The notes below the pieces were generated by a model, which was given only the letters and a program-made list of their open reading frames with translations, was not told the origin of the DNA and made no database searches. Shown here in pieces: positions 1 through 7,141 of a DNA stretch of 12,485 nt (positions are counted from its first letter, which is position 1; each line of letters starts with the position of its first letter). The position numbers and the translations under genes are program-made. The stretch lies in the NCBI GenBank assembly GCA_945875065.1, contig CAMCJC010000039.1, forward strand, positions 1 through 12,485, read 5' to 3'. The stretch is from an uncultured Propionibacteriaceae bacterium. GTDB taxonomy: Bacteria > Actinomycetota > Actinomycetes > Propionibacteriales > Propionibacteriaceae.

Positions 1-6
1 AAACTG

Positions 7-21
7 GATCACGGCGTGATC
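7..21. promoter_or_regulatory. 15-bp palindrome, possible operator
   Basis: GATCACG and CGTGATC are exact inverted copies around a single central G. An overlapping 8-bp palindrome, GTGATCAC, lies at 16-23. The near-zero spacer fits a dimeric regulator site better than an RNA hairpin. It is more than 200 bp from the next start codon and could equally belong to an upstream gene outside the window. No regulator can be named. Confidence 0.25.
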
Positions 22-31
22 ACCTCCAAAC

Positions 32-46
32 GTCGGGCATCCCGAC
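32..46. terminator. Short GC hairpin, possible terminator or leftover stem
   Basis: GTCGGG (32-37) and CCCGAC (41-46) form a perfect 6-bp stem with a 3-nt CAT loop. No T-run follows on either strand, so intrinsic termination is doubtful. It could close a gene that ends left of the window. Confidence 0.25.
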
Positions 47-232
47 CTCCCGCCTACGCCAAAACCCCAAGCCACGAGGGATTTCCTCGCGTTCCCCGGG
101 CGTGTCGGAACGTCCAGAGAGTTTACACGAGCAATAAGTGCGCCAACCAAAGCCTTGATTCCAGGAGTGTCAGCTTCTAAGTTCCTAGCAGGCGGCGGCG
201 ACGGGCGCCGTGCCGGGCGAGGGAGTTTCATC

Positions 233-2455
233 TTGTACGACGCGATAGTCATCGGCTCCGGAATCGGTGGTTTGACGACGGCGGGGCTGCTCGCCGCGGT
301 GGCTGGGCAGCGGGTCCTGGTCTTGGAGAAGCACACGACTCCGGGCGGACAGACCCACGCGTTTCGACGTGATGGCACCACGTGGGACGTCGGCCTGCAT
401 TACATGGGCGATCTTGAGGACGGCGGCAAGGCCCGCACTTTCTTCGATTTCCTGTCGGGCGGAAAGTTGTCTTGGAATCGGATGCCGGAGTGCTACGACC
501 GGTTCGTCTACCCCGACGTGGACTTCTCGGTTCCCGATGGCGAGAAGGCTTACATCAAGAAACTGATATCGGTCTTCCCAGACGAGGCAGCCGCCATTCG
601 CGCCTGGTTCCGGGATCTACAATTGACACGTCACTGGGTACAGTTGGGGTTCGTTCGCAGCATGATGCCAGCGAAGATCTCCGAAAAGATGGGCCGCCTC
701 CAGCACAAGACCGAGGCGCTGGGCACCCGTACCACGGCCGAACAGCTGAATCGTCGCATCCGTGATCCAAAGCTGCGGGCGGTGCTGGCGAGCCAGTGGG
801 GTGACTACGGGCTGCCACCGACCGAGAGTTCGCTCGCTATCCATTCGGTGATCGCCACGCACTACCTGGAAGGTGGCTGGTTCCCAGACGGCGGCAGCCA
901 ACGTATCGCGCGCCCGTTCGAGCACGTGATCGACCGCGCCGGCGGTGCCGTTCGGGTGGCGCAAGAGGTCGTGGAGATCGTCACAGAGAACAACCGCGCC
1001 GTCGGGGTACGGGTCGTGGATCGACGCGGCCCCGAGCCAGTCGAGCGGACCTTCAACGCCCCGCTGGTGATCTCCAGCGTCGGCGCGTGGCTAACGTACA
1101 ACACGCTGTTGCCAACCACCGGGCCCATCGGCGAGTTGACGCGCGAGTCGAGGATGCGCCTGGAGGCCCTCGGGCGCGGGCATTCGTCGGTCGCGCTGTA
1201 TCTGAAGCTGGATCGCGACCCCCGCGAGCTCGGCGTAACTGGCGGCAATCTGTGGCTGTTTAGGAACTACGATCACGACATCGAAGGGATCGGCGCGGCC
1301 CTGCTGGCGGGACGGGCGGACACGGCGTTCGTGTCGTTCCCCTCGGTCAAGGCGGGCACCACCGGGAACACGGTCGAGATTCTGTGCCCAGCCGACGCGC
1401 GACACTTCGACGCATGGCGCGACACATCGTCGGGGAATCGTGGTGCCGACTACCTCGCGCTGAAGCGGCGGCTGCAGGACGCTCTGCTCGACCTGGCCGA
1501 CGAGCACGTGCCAGGGCTGCGGGACGCCGTCGTCTACGCGGAGCTAGCCACGCCGCTCAGCGGAGAGGACTTCACGTCCCATCCAGACGGCGCCTTCTTC
1601 GGTATCCCCTGCACCCCCGAGCGATTCAAGCAGGAACCGTTCGGACCGATCACACCCATTCCCGGCCTACTCCTGAGCGGCCAAGACGTGATGTGCCTCG
1701 GAATCATGGGAGCCCTGATGGGCGGGGTCGCGGCAGCCAGCCAGGCGCTGGGCCCCGCGGGGTTCCCACGCATCCAGAAGGCTCTCGCCGCCGGACCCTG
1801 TCCAGCCCACGGCGCGGTCCCCATGCCGGAAGGCCGATGCTGGGCGAGGCTGACGGAGCGGCGAGAGGTCGGCGAGGACCTGTTCGAACTCGTCTTCGAT
1901 CTCGACGGCACCCCGGGCCCGTGGGCACCGGGCCAGTTCGCGCGGCTGAAGGTCGCAGAGTTCGAGTGGCGGGACTACTCGATCGTCGATCTGGACGACA
2001 ATCGGTTGAGACTACTCGTCGACACCTCGGGCAGCGGCTCGGGTACCAGGTTTCTGCGACAGATCGCGGTAGGGGAACGCTGCCAGGCAGAGGTGCCACT
2101 AGGTACGCCTATCGCTCCATCCGACGGAGCACGACGAATCTTCGTCGCAACGGGCACCGGCATCGCCCCGTTCCTACCCGAACTGCGCGAAGGCGATACG
2201 CTGATCTACGGCTGCCGAAACGCCGCCCGCGACCTAACGTGGCTGGTGTCCACCGAGGGGGTGAAGATCGTGCCGTGCATCAGCAGGGAGGACGACGAGG
2301 GCGCCTTCCGCGGCCGCGTCACCGACTTCCTGAGCACGTACGAGTTCGCGCCGCAGACCCCGTTCAACCTCTGCGGCTCGGCGGCGATGATTGCCGACGT
2401 CCGAGAACTCCTGCTAACCAGGGGCGCCACCAACGTCGCCTGCGAGGCGTTCTAG
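233..2455 (+). CDS. CrtI/retinol-saturase-like flavoprotein fused to an FNR-like NAD(P)H reductase module
   Basis: The 740-residue product has two flavoprotein modules. Residues 1 to about 510 form a CrtI/CrtISO/retinol-saturase-type FAD domain. It has a dinucleotide fold with G8-x-G10-x-G12-G13 and acidic E32, the family PGGQ and GLHYMGD signatures just after it, and a C-terminal FAD motif around 485-500 (SGQD...GIMGALMGG). Residues about 537-740 look like a ferredoxin-NADP reductase: R580-D-Y582-S583 (flavin binding), GTGIAPF at 641-647 (NAD(P) binding), C714-G715...M719, and an aromatic C-terminus (CEAF). No [2Fe-2S] domain is present, so hydride could pass from NAD(P)H through the second flavin to the first. 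The likely chemistry is reduction or isomerisation of a polyene or isoprenoid; the substrate is unknown. The chosen start is TTG at 233, seven bases after GGGAG (221-225), with the Rossmann fold beginning at once. An in-frame TTG at 155 would add 26 residues but has no ribosome site. Confidence 0.85.
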   Translation: MYDAIVIGSGIGGLTTAGLLAAVAGQRVLVLEKHTTPGGQTHAFRRDGTTWDVGLHYMGDLEDGGKARTFFDFLSGGKLSWNRMPECYDRFVYPDVDFSVPDGEKAYIKKLISVFPDEAAAIRAWFRDLQLTRHWVQLGFVRSMMPAKISEKMGRLQHKTEALGTRTTAEQLNRRIRDPKLRAVLASQWGDYGLPPTESSLAIHSVIATHYLEGGWFPDGGSQRIARPFEHVIDRAGGAVRVAQEVVEIVTENNRAVGVRVVDRRGPEPVERTFNAPLVISSVGAWLTYNTLLPTTGPIGELTRESRMRLEALGRGHSSVALYLKLDRDPRELGVTGGNLWLFRNYDHDIEGIGAALLAGRADTAFVSFPSVKAGTTGNTVEILCPADARHFDAWRDTSSGNRGADYLALKRRLQDALLDLADEHVPGLRDAVVYAELATPLSGEDFTSHPDGAFFGIPCTPERFKQEPFGPITPIPGLLLSGQDVMCLGIMGALMGGVAAASQALGPAGFPRIQKALAAGPCPAHGAVPMPEGRCWARLTERREVGEDLFELVFDLDGTPGPWAPGQFARLKVAEFEWRDYSIVDLDDNRLRLLVDTSGSGSGTRFLRQIAVGERCQAEVPLGTPIAPSDGARRIFVATGTGIAPFLPELREGDTLIYGCRNAARDLTWLVSTEGVKIVPCISREDDEGAFRGRVTDFLSTYEFAPQTPFNLCGSAAMIADVRELLLTRGATNVACEAF

Positions 2456-2506
2456 CACGTCACAAGGAACAGCTACCGCGACACCACCGCCCGGACCTTA
2501 TTGGCA

Positions 2507-2546
2507 CAGTTGCGGTCCAGCACCTTCAGGAACCGGACCGCAACTG
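2507..2546. terminator. Bidirectional terminator between convergent genes
   Basis: CAGTTGCGGTCC (2507-2518) and GGACCGCAACTG (2535-2546) are perfect 12-bp inverted copies with a 16-nt loop. On the plus strand the stem is followed by GCCTTTAT, a weak U-rich tail; on the minus strand by TGCCAATAAG. It lies in the 97-bp gap between two genes ending towards each other, six bases from the minus-strand stop, so it probably ends both transcripts. The long loop and poor U-tracts lower certainty. Confidence 0.7.
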
Positions 2547-2552
2547 CCTTTA

Positions 2553-3566
2553 TCAGGCCAGCGAGCCGTACGTTGTCTTTGCCTTTTCCAAGGCCGCGAC
2601 ATAGCCGGCCCGCTCGTAGACCTCGGCGTGGGCTTCCTTCGGGACCGCCAGCATGCCCCTGGCCTGCGCCAGGGTGAGCTGTCGCTGGTCGAGCCAGGCT
2701 TCTAGGCCGTCGATCAGCTGGGCGGCGTGACCGACGCCGTGCCTGACCAGGGCGGAGGTAGTGCCAACGACGTCGGCTCCGGCGAGGATGTACTTGACGA
2801 CATCTTCCGCCTGGTCAACCCCGGTGCTGGCGGCAAGTGACGCCCTCACATTCTCGTGCAGCACCGCGATCCACGTTCTCGGCAGGCGAGCGTCCTCGGG
2901 ACGACTCAACGTCACGCCGCTGGTGACCTCGATACGCTCCAGGTCAACATCCGGTTGGAAGAACCGGTTGAACAGCACTAGGCCGTCCGCGCCCGCCGCG
3001 TCCAAGCACCGACACATCGCGCCGACCGACGAGAAATACGGGCTTAGCTTCACCGTCACCGGGATCTTCACCTCGGCCTTAACGGCAGTGACGATCTCCA
3101 GGTGCCGCTGCTCCACCTGCTCGCCGGTCAGGGTCAGGTCCCCCGGGACGTAGTAGATGTTCAACTCGATCGCGGCCGCCCCGGACTCTTCCAGGCGTTT
3201 GGCAGAGCGAGTCCAGCCGCCGTGCGACGACCCGTTCAGCGAGGCGATCAGCGGCACGTCGATCGCTTTGGCCGCATCTTCGACCAAACGCATATACGAC
3301 GACACCGCGCCGGCGTCGCGCCTCGGCACCTCCGGGAAGAAGTTGGTGGCCTCGAGGAACATCTCGTCGAAGGTTTCCTCGAGCTGGATCTGCTGTTCCT
3401 CCTCGCGGGCGATCTGTTCCTCGAACAGGGAGAACATCGTCACCGCCCCAACGCCCGCCCCGGCCAGTGCCTTGATGTCGTCGACGTTCTGTGACAGCGG
3501 ACCCGCCGACGCGATAACCGGATTCCGCAGACTCAACCCGAGATACTTGGTGCTCAGATCTGCCAT
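2553..3566 (-). CDS. Dihydroorotate-dehydrogenase-like flavoprotein, last gene of the nifJ operon
   Basis: The 337-residue protein has the TIM-barrel layout of class 1 DHOD/PreA flavoproteins: N-terminal LGLSLRNPVIASAGPLS, SLNGSS (109-114), IELNI (133-137), VKLSP with the expected FMN lysine K173, N200, and a phosphate-binding end near 247-272. In class 1 DHODs and dihydropyrimidine dehydrogenase the loop after this Asn carries the catalytic base (NxSCPN-type); here it reads N136-I-Y-Y-V-P-G, with neither Cys nor Ser. It also lacks the C-terminal Fe-S domain of PreA. True dihydroorotate oxidation is therefore doubtful. ATG at 3566 has an excellent ribosome site (TAAGGAGGAG). It overlaps the nifJ 3' end by 13 nt, and its ribosome site lies inside the last nifJ codons, so translation is probably coupled. 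Its job next to PFOR is unknown; a flavin redox partner is one guess. No gene symbol is given because pyrD would mislead. Confidence 0.85.
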   Translation of the reverse strand: MADLSTKYLGLSLRNPVIASAGPLSQNVDDIKALAGAGVGAVTMFSLFEEQIAREEEQQIQLEETFDEMFLEATNFFPEVPRRDAGAVSSYMRLVEDAAKAIDVPLIASLNGSSHGGWTRSAKRLEESGAAAIELNIYYVPGDLTLTGEQVEQRHLEIVTAVKAEVKIPVTVKLSPYFSSVGAMCRCLDAAGADGLVLFNRFFQPDVDLERIEVTSGVTLSRPEDARLPRTWIAVLHENVRASLAASTGVDQAEDVVKYILAGADVVGTTSALVRHGVGHAAQLIDGLEAWLDQRQLTLAQARGMLAVPKEAHAEVYERAGYVAALEKAKTTYGSLA

Positions 3567-6500
3567 GACTCCTCCTTACGCGGATCAGCTGCGAACCGCT
3601 CCGCGCCGCGCACCGCCATCTCTTCATACTCCCGCCAGCGGCGATCGACCTGCGCCTGCGCGATCTGAAGGATGCGCTCGGCCTCCTCCGGATCGGCTGC
3701 CTGCAGCACCTTGTACCTGAGTTCGGCGCTCTGGTACTCACGAAGCTTGACGCGCGGCCGCGGTGAATCCAGCAGGAACGGGTTGCCACCCGACTCGCGG
3801 ATGACCGGGTTGTAGCGCATCAGCGGCCAGTGCCCCGAGTTCACGGCCCGATACTGTTGCTCTAGGCCCTTGCGGATGTCGATGCCGTGGGCGATGCAGT
3901 GGCTGTATGCGATGATCAGGCTCGGCCCCTCATAGGCCTCGGCCTCCCGGAACGCCTTCAGCGTTTGCTGCGGGTCCGCACCCATCGCGACGCGCGCCAC
4001 GTACACCGAGCCGTAGGCCATCGCCTGCATGGCCATGTCCTTCTTGTTGGTGTGCTTACCAGCGGACGCGAACTTCGCGACCGCGCCGAGCGGCGTCGAC
4101 TTCGATGCCTGGCCACCCGTGTTGGAGTACACCTCCGTGTCGAGTACCAGGACGTTGACGTTACGCCCGGATGCAAGGACGTGGTCGACGCCGGCGGAGC
4201 CAATGTCGTAGGCCCAGCCGTCGCCACCGACGATCCACACAGACCGGCGCAGCAGGTGGTCGCAGACGCTCTTCAGGTCCTCGACTTTCGGACCAGACAG
4301 CTGATCCAGCCGGTCCTTCAGCCGTTCGACGCGCAACGCCTGGCGAGCCAGGCCCGACTCCATGCGCTGGCGGGCGGCCAACAGCGAATCGACGAGCTGG
4401 TCATCGGCGATTTCCTCCCGCAACTCCTCCAGGAGGTTCCGGGCGATATCGCGGTGCAGGTCGGCTGCCAGCCGCAGGCCAAGACCAAACTCGGCGTTGT
4501 CCTCGAACAGCGAGTTCGACCACGCTGGGCCGCGGCCGTTCGCGTTCCGGGCCCATGGCGTCGTCGGCAGGTTCCCGCCATAGATCGACGAGCAGCCGGT
4601 GGCGTTCGCAACGGTCACGCGGTCGCCGAACAGCTGAGTCAACAGCTTCAGGTACGGGGTTTCACCGCAGCCGGAGCAGGCGCCGGAGAACTCGAACAGC
4701 GGCTCCAAGAACTGGGTACCTCGCACCGTCCCGAAGTCGACGTCACGGCGGTCGTTCATCGGGATGGTCTCGAAGAACTTCACCGCCTCCTTCTCCTTGC
4801 TCCGCTCCAGCACCGGCGCCAGGTTGATGGCGCGGCGGCTCGGCTGCCCGATCGGCTTGACGGGGCAGGCCTCAACGCACAGGCCACAGCCGGTGCAATC
4901 CTCCACATAGACCTGCAGGGTGTAGCGGGTGTCGGGCAGGCCGGCTGCGTCGATCGGCTGGCTGAGGAAGCCCTCCGGCGCGCCGTCGGCGAGTTCGGCC
5001 GGGTAATACTTGGCGCGCAGCACGGCATGCGGGCACACGAACGAGCAGTTGCCGCACTGGATGCACGCCTCGTTGTCCCACACCGCGACGATCTCGGACA
5101 CGTTCCGCTTCTCGTACTTGGTGGTCCCTGACGGATACGCACCGTCGACGGGCAGCGCCGAGACGGGCAGGTCGTCGCCACGGCCCGCGAGCATCGCGGA
5201 CGTGACATCGCGTACGAACTCCGGGGCCTCGGCCGGCACCGGCGGGATCAGCTCACGATCACCGGTCGCCTGCTTCGGCACCTCAACCTTGTGCAAGTGC
5301 TCCAGCGACGAGTCGACGGCGTCGTGGTTCTTCTTAACGATCGCCATCGACTTGCGCGAGTACGTCTTGGTGATCGATTCCTTGATCTTCGCGATCGCCT
5401 CATCGCGCGGCAGGACACCGGAGATCGCGAAGAAACACGTCTGCAAGACGGTATTGGTGCGCGACCCGAGACCCGCGGCGCGGGCGACGGCCGTCGCGTC
5501 GATCGCATAGACGTCGATACCAAGGTCGACGATCCGCTGCTGCATCGTGCGCGGCAGGCGGTCCCACACTTCCTCGGCCGGGTACGGCGAGTTCAACAGC
5601 AGCGTCGTGCCTTCGCGCGCGAACTCCAACACGTCGACGCGCTCCAGGATCGACCAGTGGTGGCAGCCGATGAAATTGGATCGGGTCACCAGGTACGGGG
5701 CCTTGATCGGGTTCGGGCCGAACCGCAGGTGGCTGACGGTACGCGAACCAGACTTCTTCGAGTCGTAGACGAAGTACCCCTGCGCGTAGGTGTCCGGGTC
5801 GGATCCGATGATCTTGATGGTGTTCTTGTTGGCGCCGACGGTGCCGTCCGAGCCGAGGCCGTAGAACACGGCGCGGTGGGTCTGCGGGTCGAGCAACTGG
5901 AACTCGGGGTCGATATCAAGCGACAGGTGCGTCACGTCGTCGTTGATGCCAACGGTGAAACGCGGCTTCGGCTTGTCCTTGGCGAGCTCGTCGAAAATCG
6001 CCTTCGCCATCGCCGGCGTGAACTCTTTGCTTGACAGGCCGTAGCGGCCGCCGATGATCACGGGCATAACCTCGCGGCGTCCGGCTGCGACGGCCTCGGA
6101 GACCGCCGATGAAACGTCGAGGAACAGCGGCTCGCCGCCGGAGCCGGGTTCCTTGGTTCGATCGAGGACCGCGATACGGCGGACCGTCGCCGGCAGGGCC
6201 TTCAAGAGCGCCTCGGCGGGGAACGGCCGGTACAGGCGCACGAACAAGGCCCCAACCTTGCCACCTTCGGCGTTGAGTCGCTCGACGACCGGCACGACCG
6301 TCTCGATGCCAGAGCCCATGATGACGACTACGCGGTCGGCGTCGGGAGCGCCGTGGTACTCGACCAAGCCGTAGGCGCGCCCGGTGAGCTTCTCGAACTG
6401 CGCCATGACGTCCTCCAGGATCCCGGGGACGGCGTCGTAGAACTTGTTTGAGGTCTCGCGTGACTGAAAGTACGTGTCCGGGTTCTGCGCGGTGCCGCGG

Positions 6501-7141
6501 ATGAACGGATGCTCGGGCGACAGGGCGCGGGCGCGGTGCTCGCGGATCAACTCGTGCGGGATGAACTCGCGAAGCTCGTCGTCGGTCAGCTTGGTGAGGG
6601 TGTTCAACTCATGGCTGGTGCGGAACCCGTCGAAGAAGTGGACGAATGGCAGCCGGGCCCGCAGCGTCGCCAGGTGCGAGATCGCCGCCATGTCGTGGGC
6701 CTCCTGCACGGACGCTGAGCTGATCAGGCAGCAGCCGGTCTGGCGAACTGCCATGACATCCTGGTGATCGCCGAAGATCGACAGGCCCTGCGTCGCGAGA
6801 GACCGGGCGGCCACGTGGAAGACGGTCGAGGTGAGCTCACCGGCGATCCGATACATGTTGGGGATCATCAGGAGCAGGCCCTGCGACGCGGTGAACGTCG
6901 TCGACAGGGCACCGCCTTGGAGGGCGCCGTGCATCGCTCCGGCGGCGCCGCCCTCGGACTGCATCTCAATGACGGTCGGGACCGTGCCGAAGATGTTCCG
7001 CCGCTGATGCGACGACCACTCGTCGGCGAGTTCGGCCATCGTCGAACTGGGGGTGATGGGATAGATCGAGCAAAGTTCGCTGAGACGGTAGGCGACGTCT
7101 ACCGCAGCCTCGTTACCGTCGATGATCGTACGCTGGCTCAT
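3554..7141 (-). CDS. nifJ: Pyruvate:ferredoxin (flavodoxin) oxidoreductase, single-chain NifJ
   Basis: This cytoplasmic enzyme converts pyruvate and CoA to acetyl-CoA and CO2, reducing ferredoxin or flavodoxin; it can also run as pyruvate synthase. The 1195-residue length fits the homodimeric one-chain family (about 1170-1230). The pyruvate domain has YPITPSS with T30, plus E63 and R113, matching catalytic positions of the Desulfovibrio africanus enzyme shifted by one. An inserted ferredoxin domain carries two complete [4Fe-4S] motifs: C693, C696, C699, C703 and C749, C752, C755, C759. The proximal cluster uses C822, C825, C850 and C1082. The TPP site shows GDGWAYDIG (973-981) and DTEVYSNTGGQ (1001-1011). 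All key residues are present, so the enzyme looks intact. ATG at 7141 follows AGGAG by 8 nt and overlaps the upstream stop as ATGA; a longer reading frame from 7213 only runs inside the preceding gene. It is the core of the redox operon. Confidence 0.97.
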   Translation of the reverse strand: MSQRTIIDGNEAAVDVAYRLSELCSIYPITPSSTMAELADEWSSHQRRNIFGTVPTVIEMQSEGGAAGAMHGALQGGALSTTFTASQGLLLMIPNMYRIAGELTSTVFHVAARSLATQGLSIFGDHQDVMAVRQTGCCLISSASVQEAHDMAAISHLATLRARLPFVHFFDGFRTSHELNTLTKLTDDELREFIPHELIREHRARALSPEHPFIRGTAQNPDTYFQSRETSNKFYDAVPGILEDVMAQFEKLTGRAYGLVEYHGAPDADRVVVIMGSGIETVVPVVERLNAEGGKVGALFVRLYRPFPAEALLKALPATVRRIAVLDRTKEPGSGGEPLFLDVSSAVSEAVAAGRREVMPVIIGGRYGLSSKEFTPAMAKAIFDELAKDKPKPRFTVGINDDVTHLSLDIDPEFQLLDPQTHRAVFYGLGSDGTVGANKNTIKIIGSDPDTYAQGYFVYDSKKSGSRTVSHLRFGPNPIKAPYLVTRSNFIGCHHWSILERVDVLEFAREGTTLLLNSPYPAEEVWDRLPRTMQQRIVDLGIDVYAIDATAVARAAGLGSRTNTVLQTCFFAISGVLPRDEAIAKIKESITKTYSRKSMAIVKKNHDAVDSSLEHLHKVEVPKQATGDRELIPPVPAEAPEFVRDVTSAMLAGRGDDLPVSALPVDGAYPSGTTKYEKRNVSEIVAVWDNEACIQCGNCSFVCPHAVLRAKYYPAELADGAPEGFLSQPIDAAGLPDTRYTLQVYVEDCTGCGLCVEACPVKPIGQPSRRAINLAPVLERSKEKEAVKFFETIPMNDRRDVDFGTVRGTQFLEPLFEFSGACSGCGETPYLKLLTQLFGDRVTVANATGCSSIYGGNLPTTPWARNANGRGPAWSNSLFEDNAEFGLGLRLAADLHRDIARNLLEELREEIADDQLVDSLLAARQRMESGLARQALRVERLKDRLDQLSGPKVEDLKSVCDHLLRRSVWIVGGDGWAYDIGSAGVDHVLASGRNVNVLVLDTEVYSNTGGQASKSTPLGAVAKFASAGKHTNKKDMAMQAMAYGSVYVARVAMGADPQQTLKAFREAEAYEGPSLIIAYSHCIAHGIDIRKGLEQQYRAVNSGHWPLMRYNPVIRESGGNPFLLDSPRPRVKLREYQSAELRYKVLQAADPEEAERILQIAQAQVDRRWREYEEMAVRGAERFAADPRKEESWQI

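Larger units (their letters stand above)
1..232. other. Non-coding leader upstream of the saturase-reductase fusion gene
   Basis: No convincing gene is seen here. One forward frame stays open from the left edge to a TAA at 178-180, but its translation is low-complexity and Arg/Ser/Pro-rich, its third codon positions are not clearly GC-biased, and it resembles no family I know. The stretch holds two small dyads (7-21 and 32-46, listed separately) and a weaker 5-bp hairpin (75-79 with 85-89). No clear -35/-10 pair for the downstream gene was found. The upstream neighbour lies outside the window. Confidence 0.5.

Noticed and set aside
1..180. Open forward frame ending at TAA 178-180, possible 3' end of an upstream gene
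   Set aside because: The translation is Arg/Ser/Pro-rich with no recognisable family and weak third-position GC bias, and it would overlap any upstream extension of the next gene.
155..232. TTG at 155 as the start of the fusion gene
   Set aside because: No ribosome site precedes it and the extra 26 residues are low complexity, while TTG at 233 has GGGAG at ideal spacing and begins right at the Rossmann fold.
1384..2604. Long 406-codon frame on the plus strand overlapping the fusion gene
   Set aside because: It is extremely Arg-rich and lies in a shifted frame over a gene with clear motifs; a typical shadow in GC-rich DNA.
3887..5131. 414-codon plus-strand frame opposite nifJ
   Set aside because: It is antisense to conserved NifJ domains and has no recognisable motif; it reflects codon bias of the real gene.
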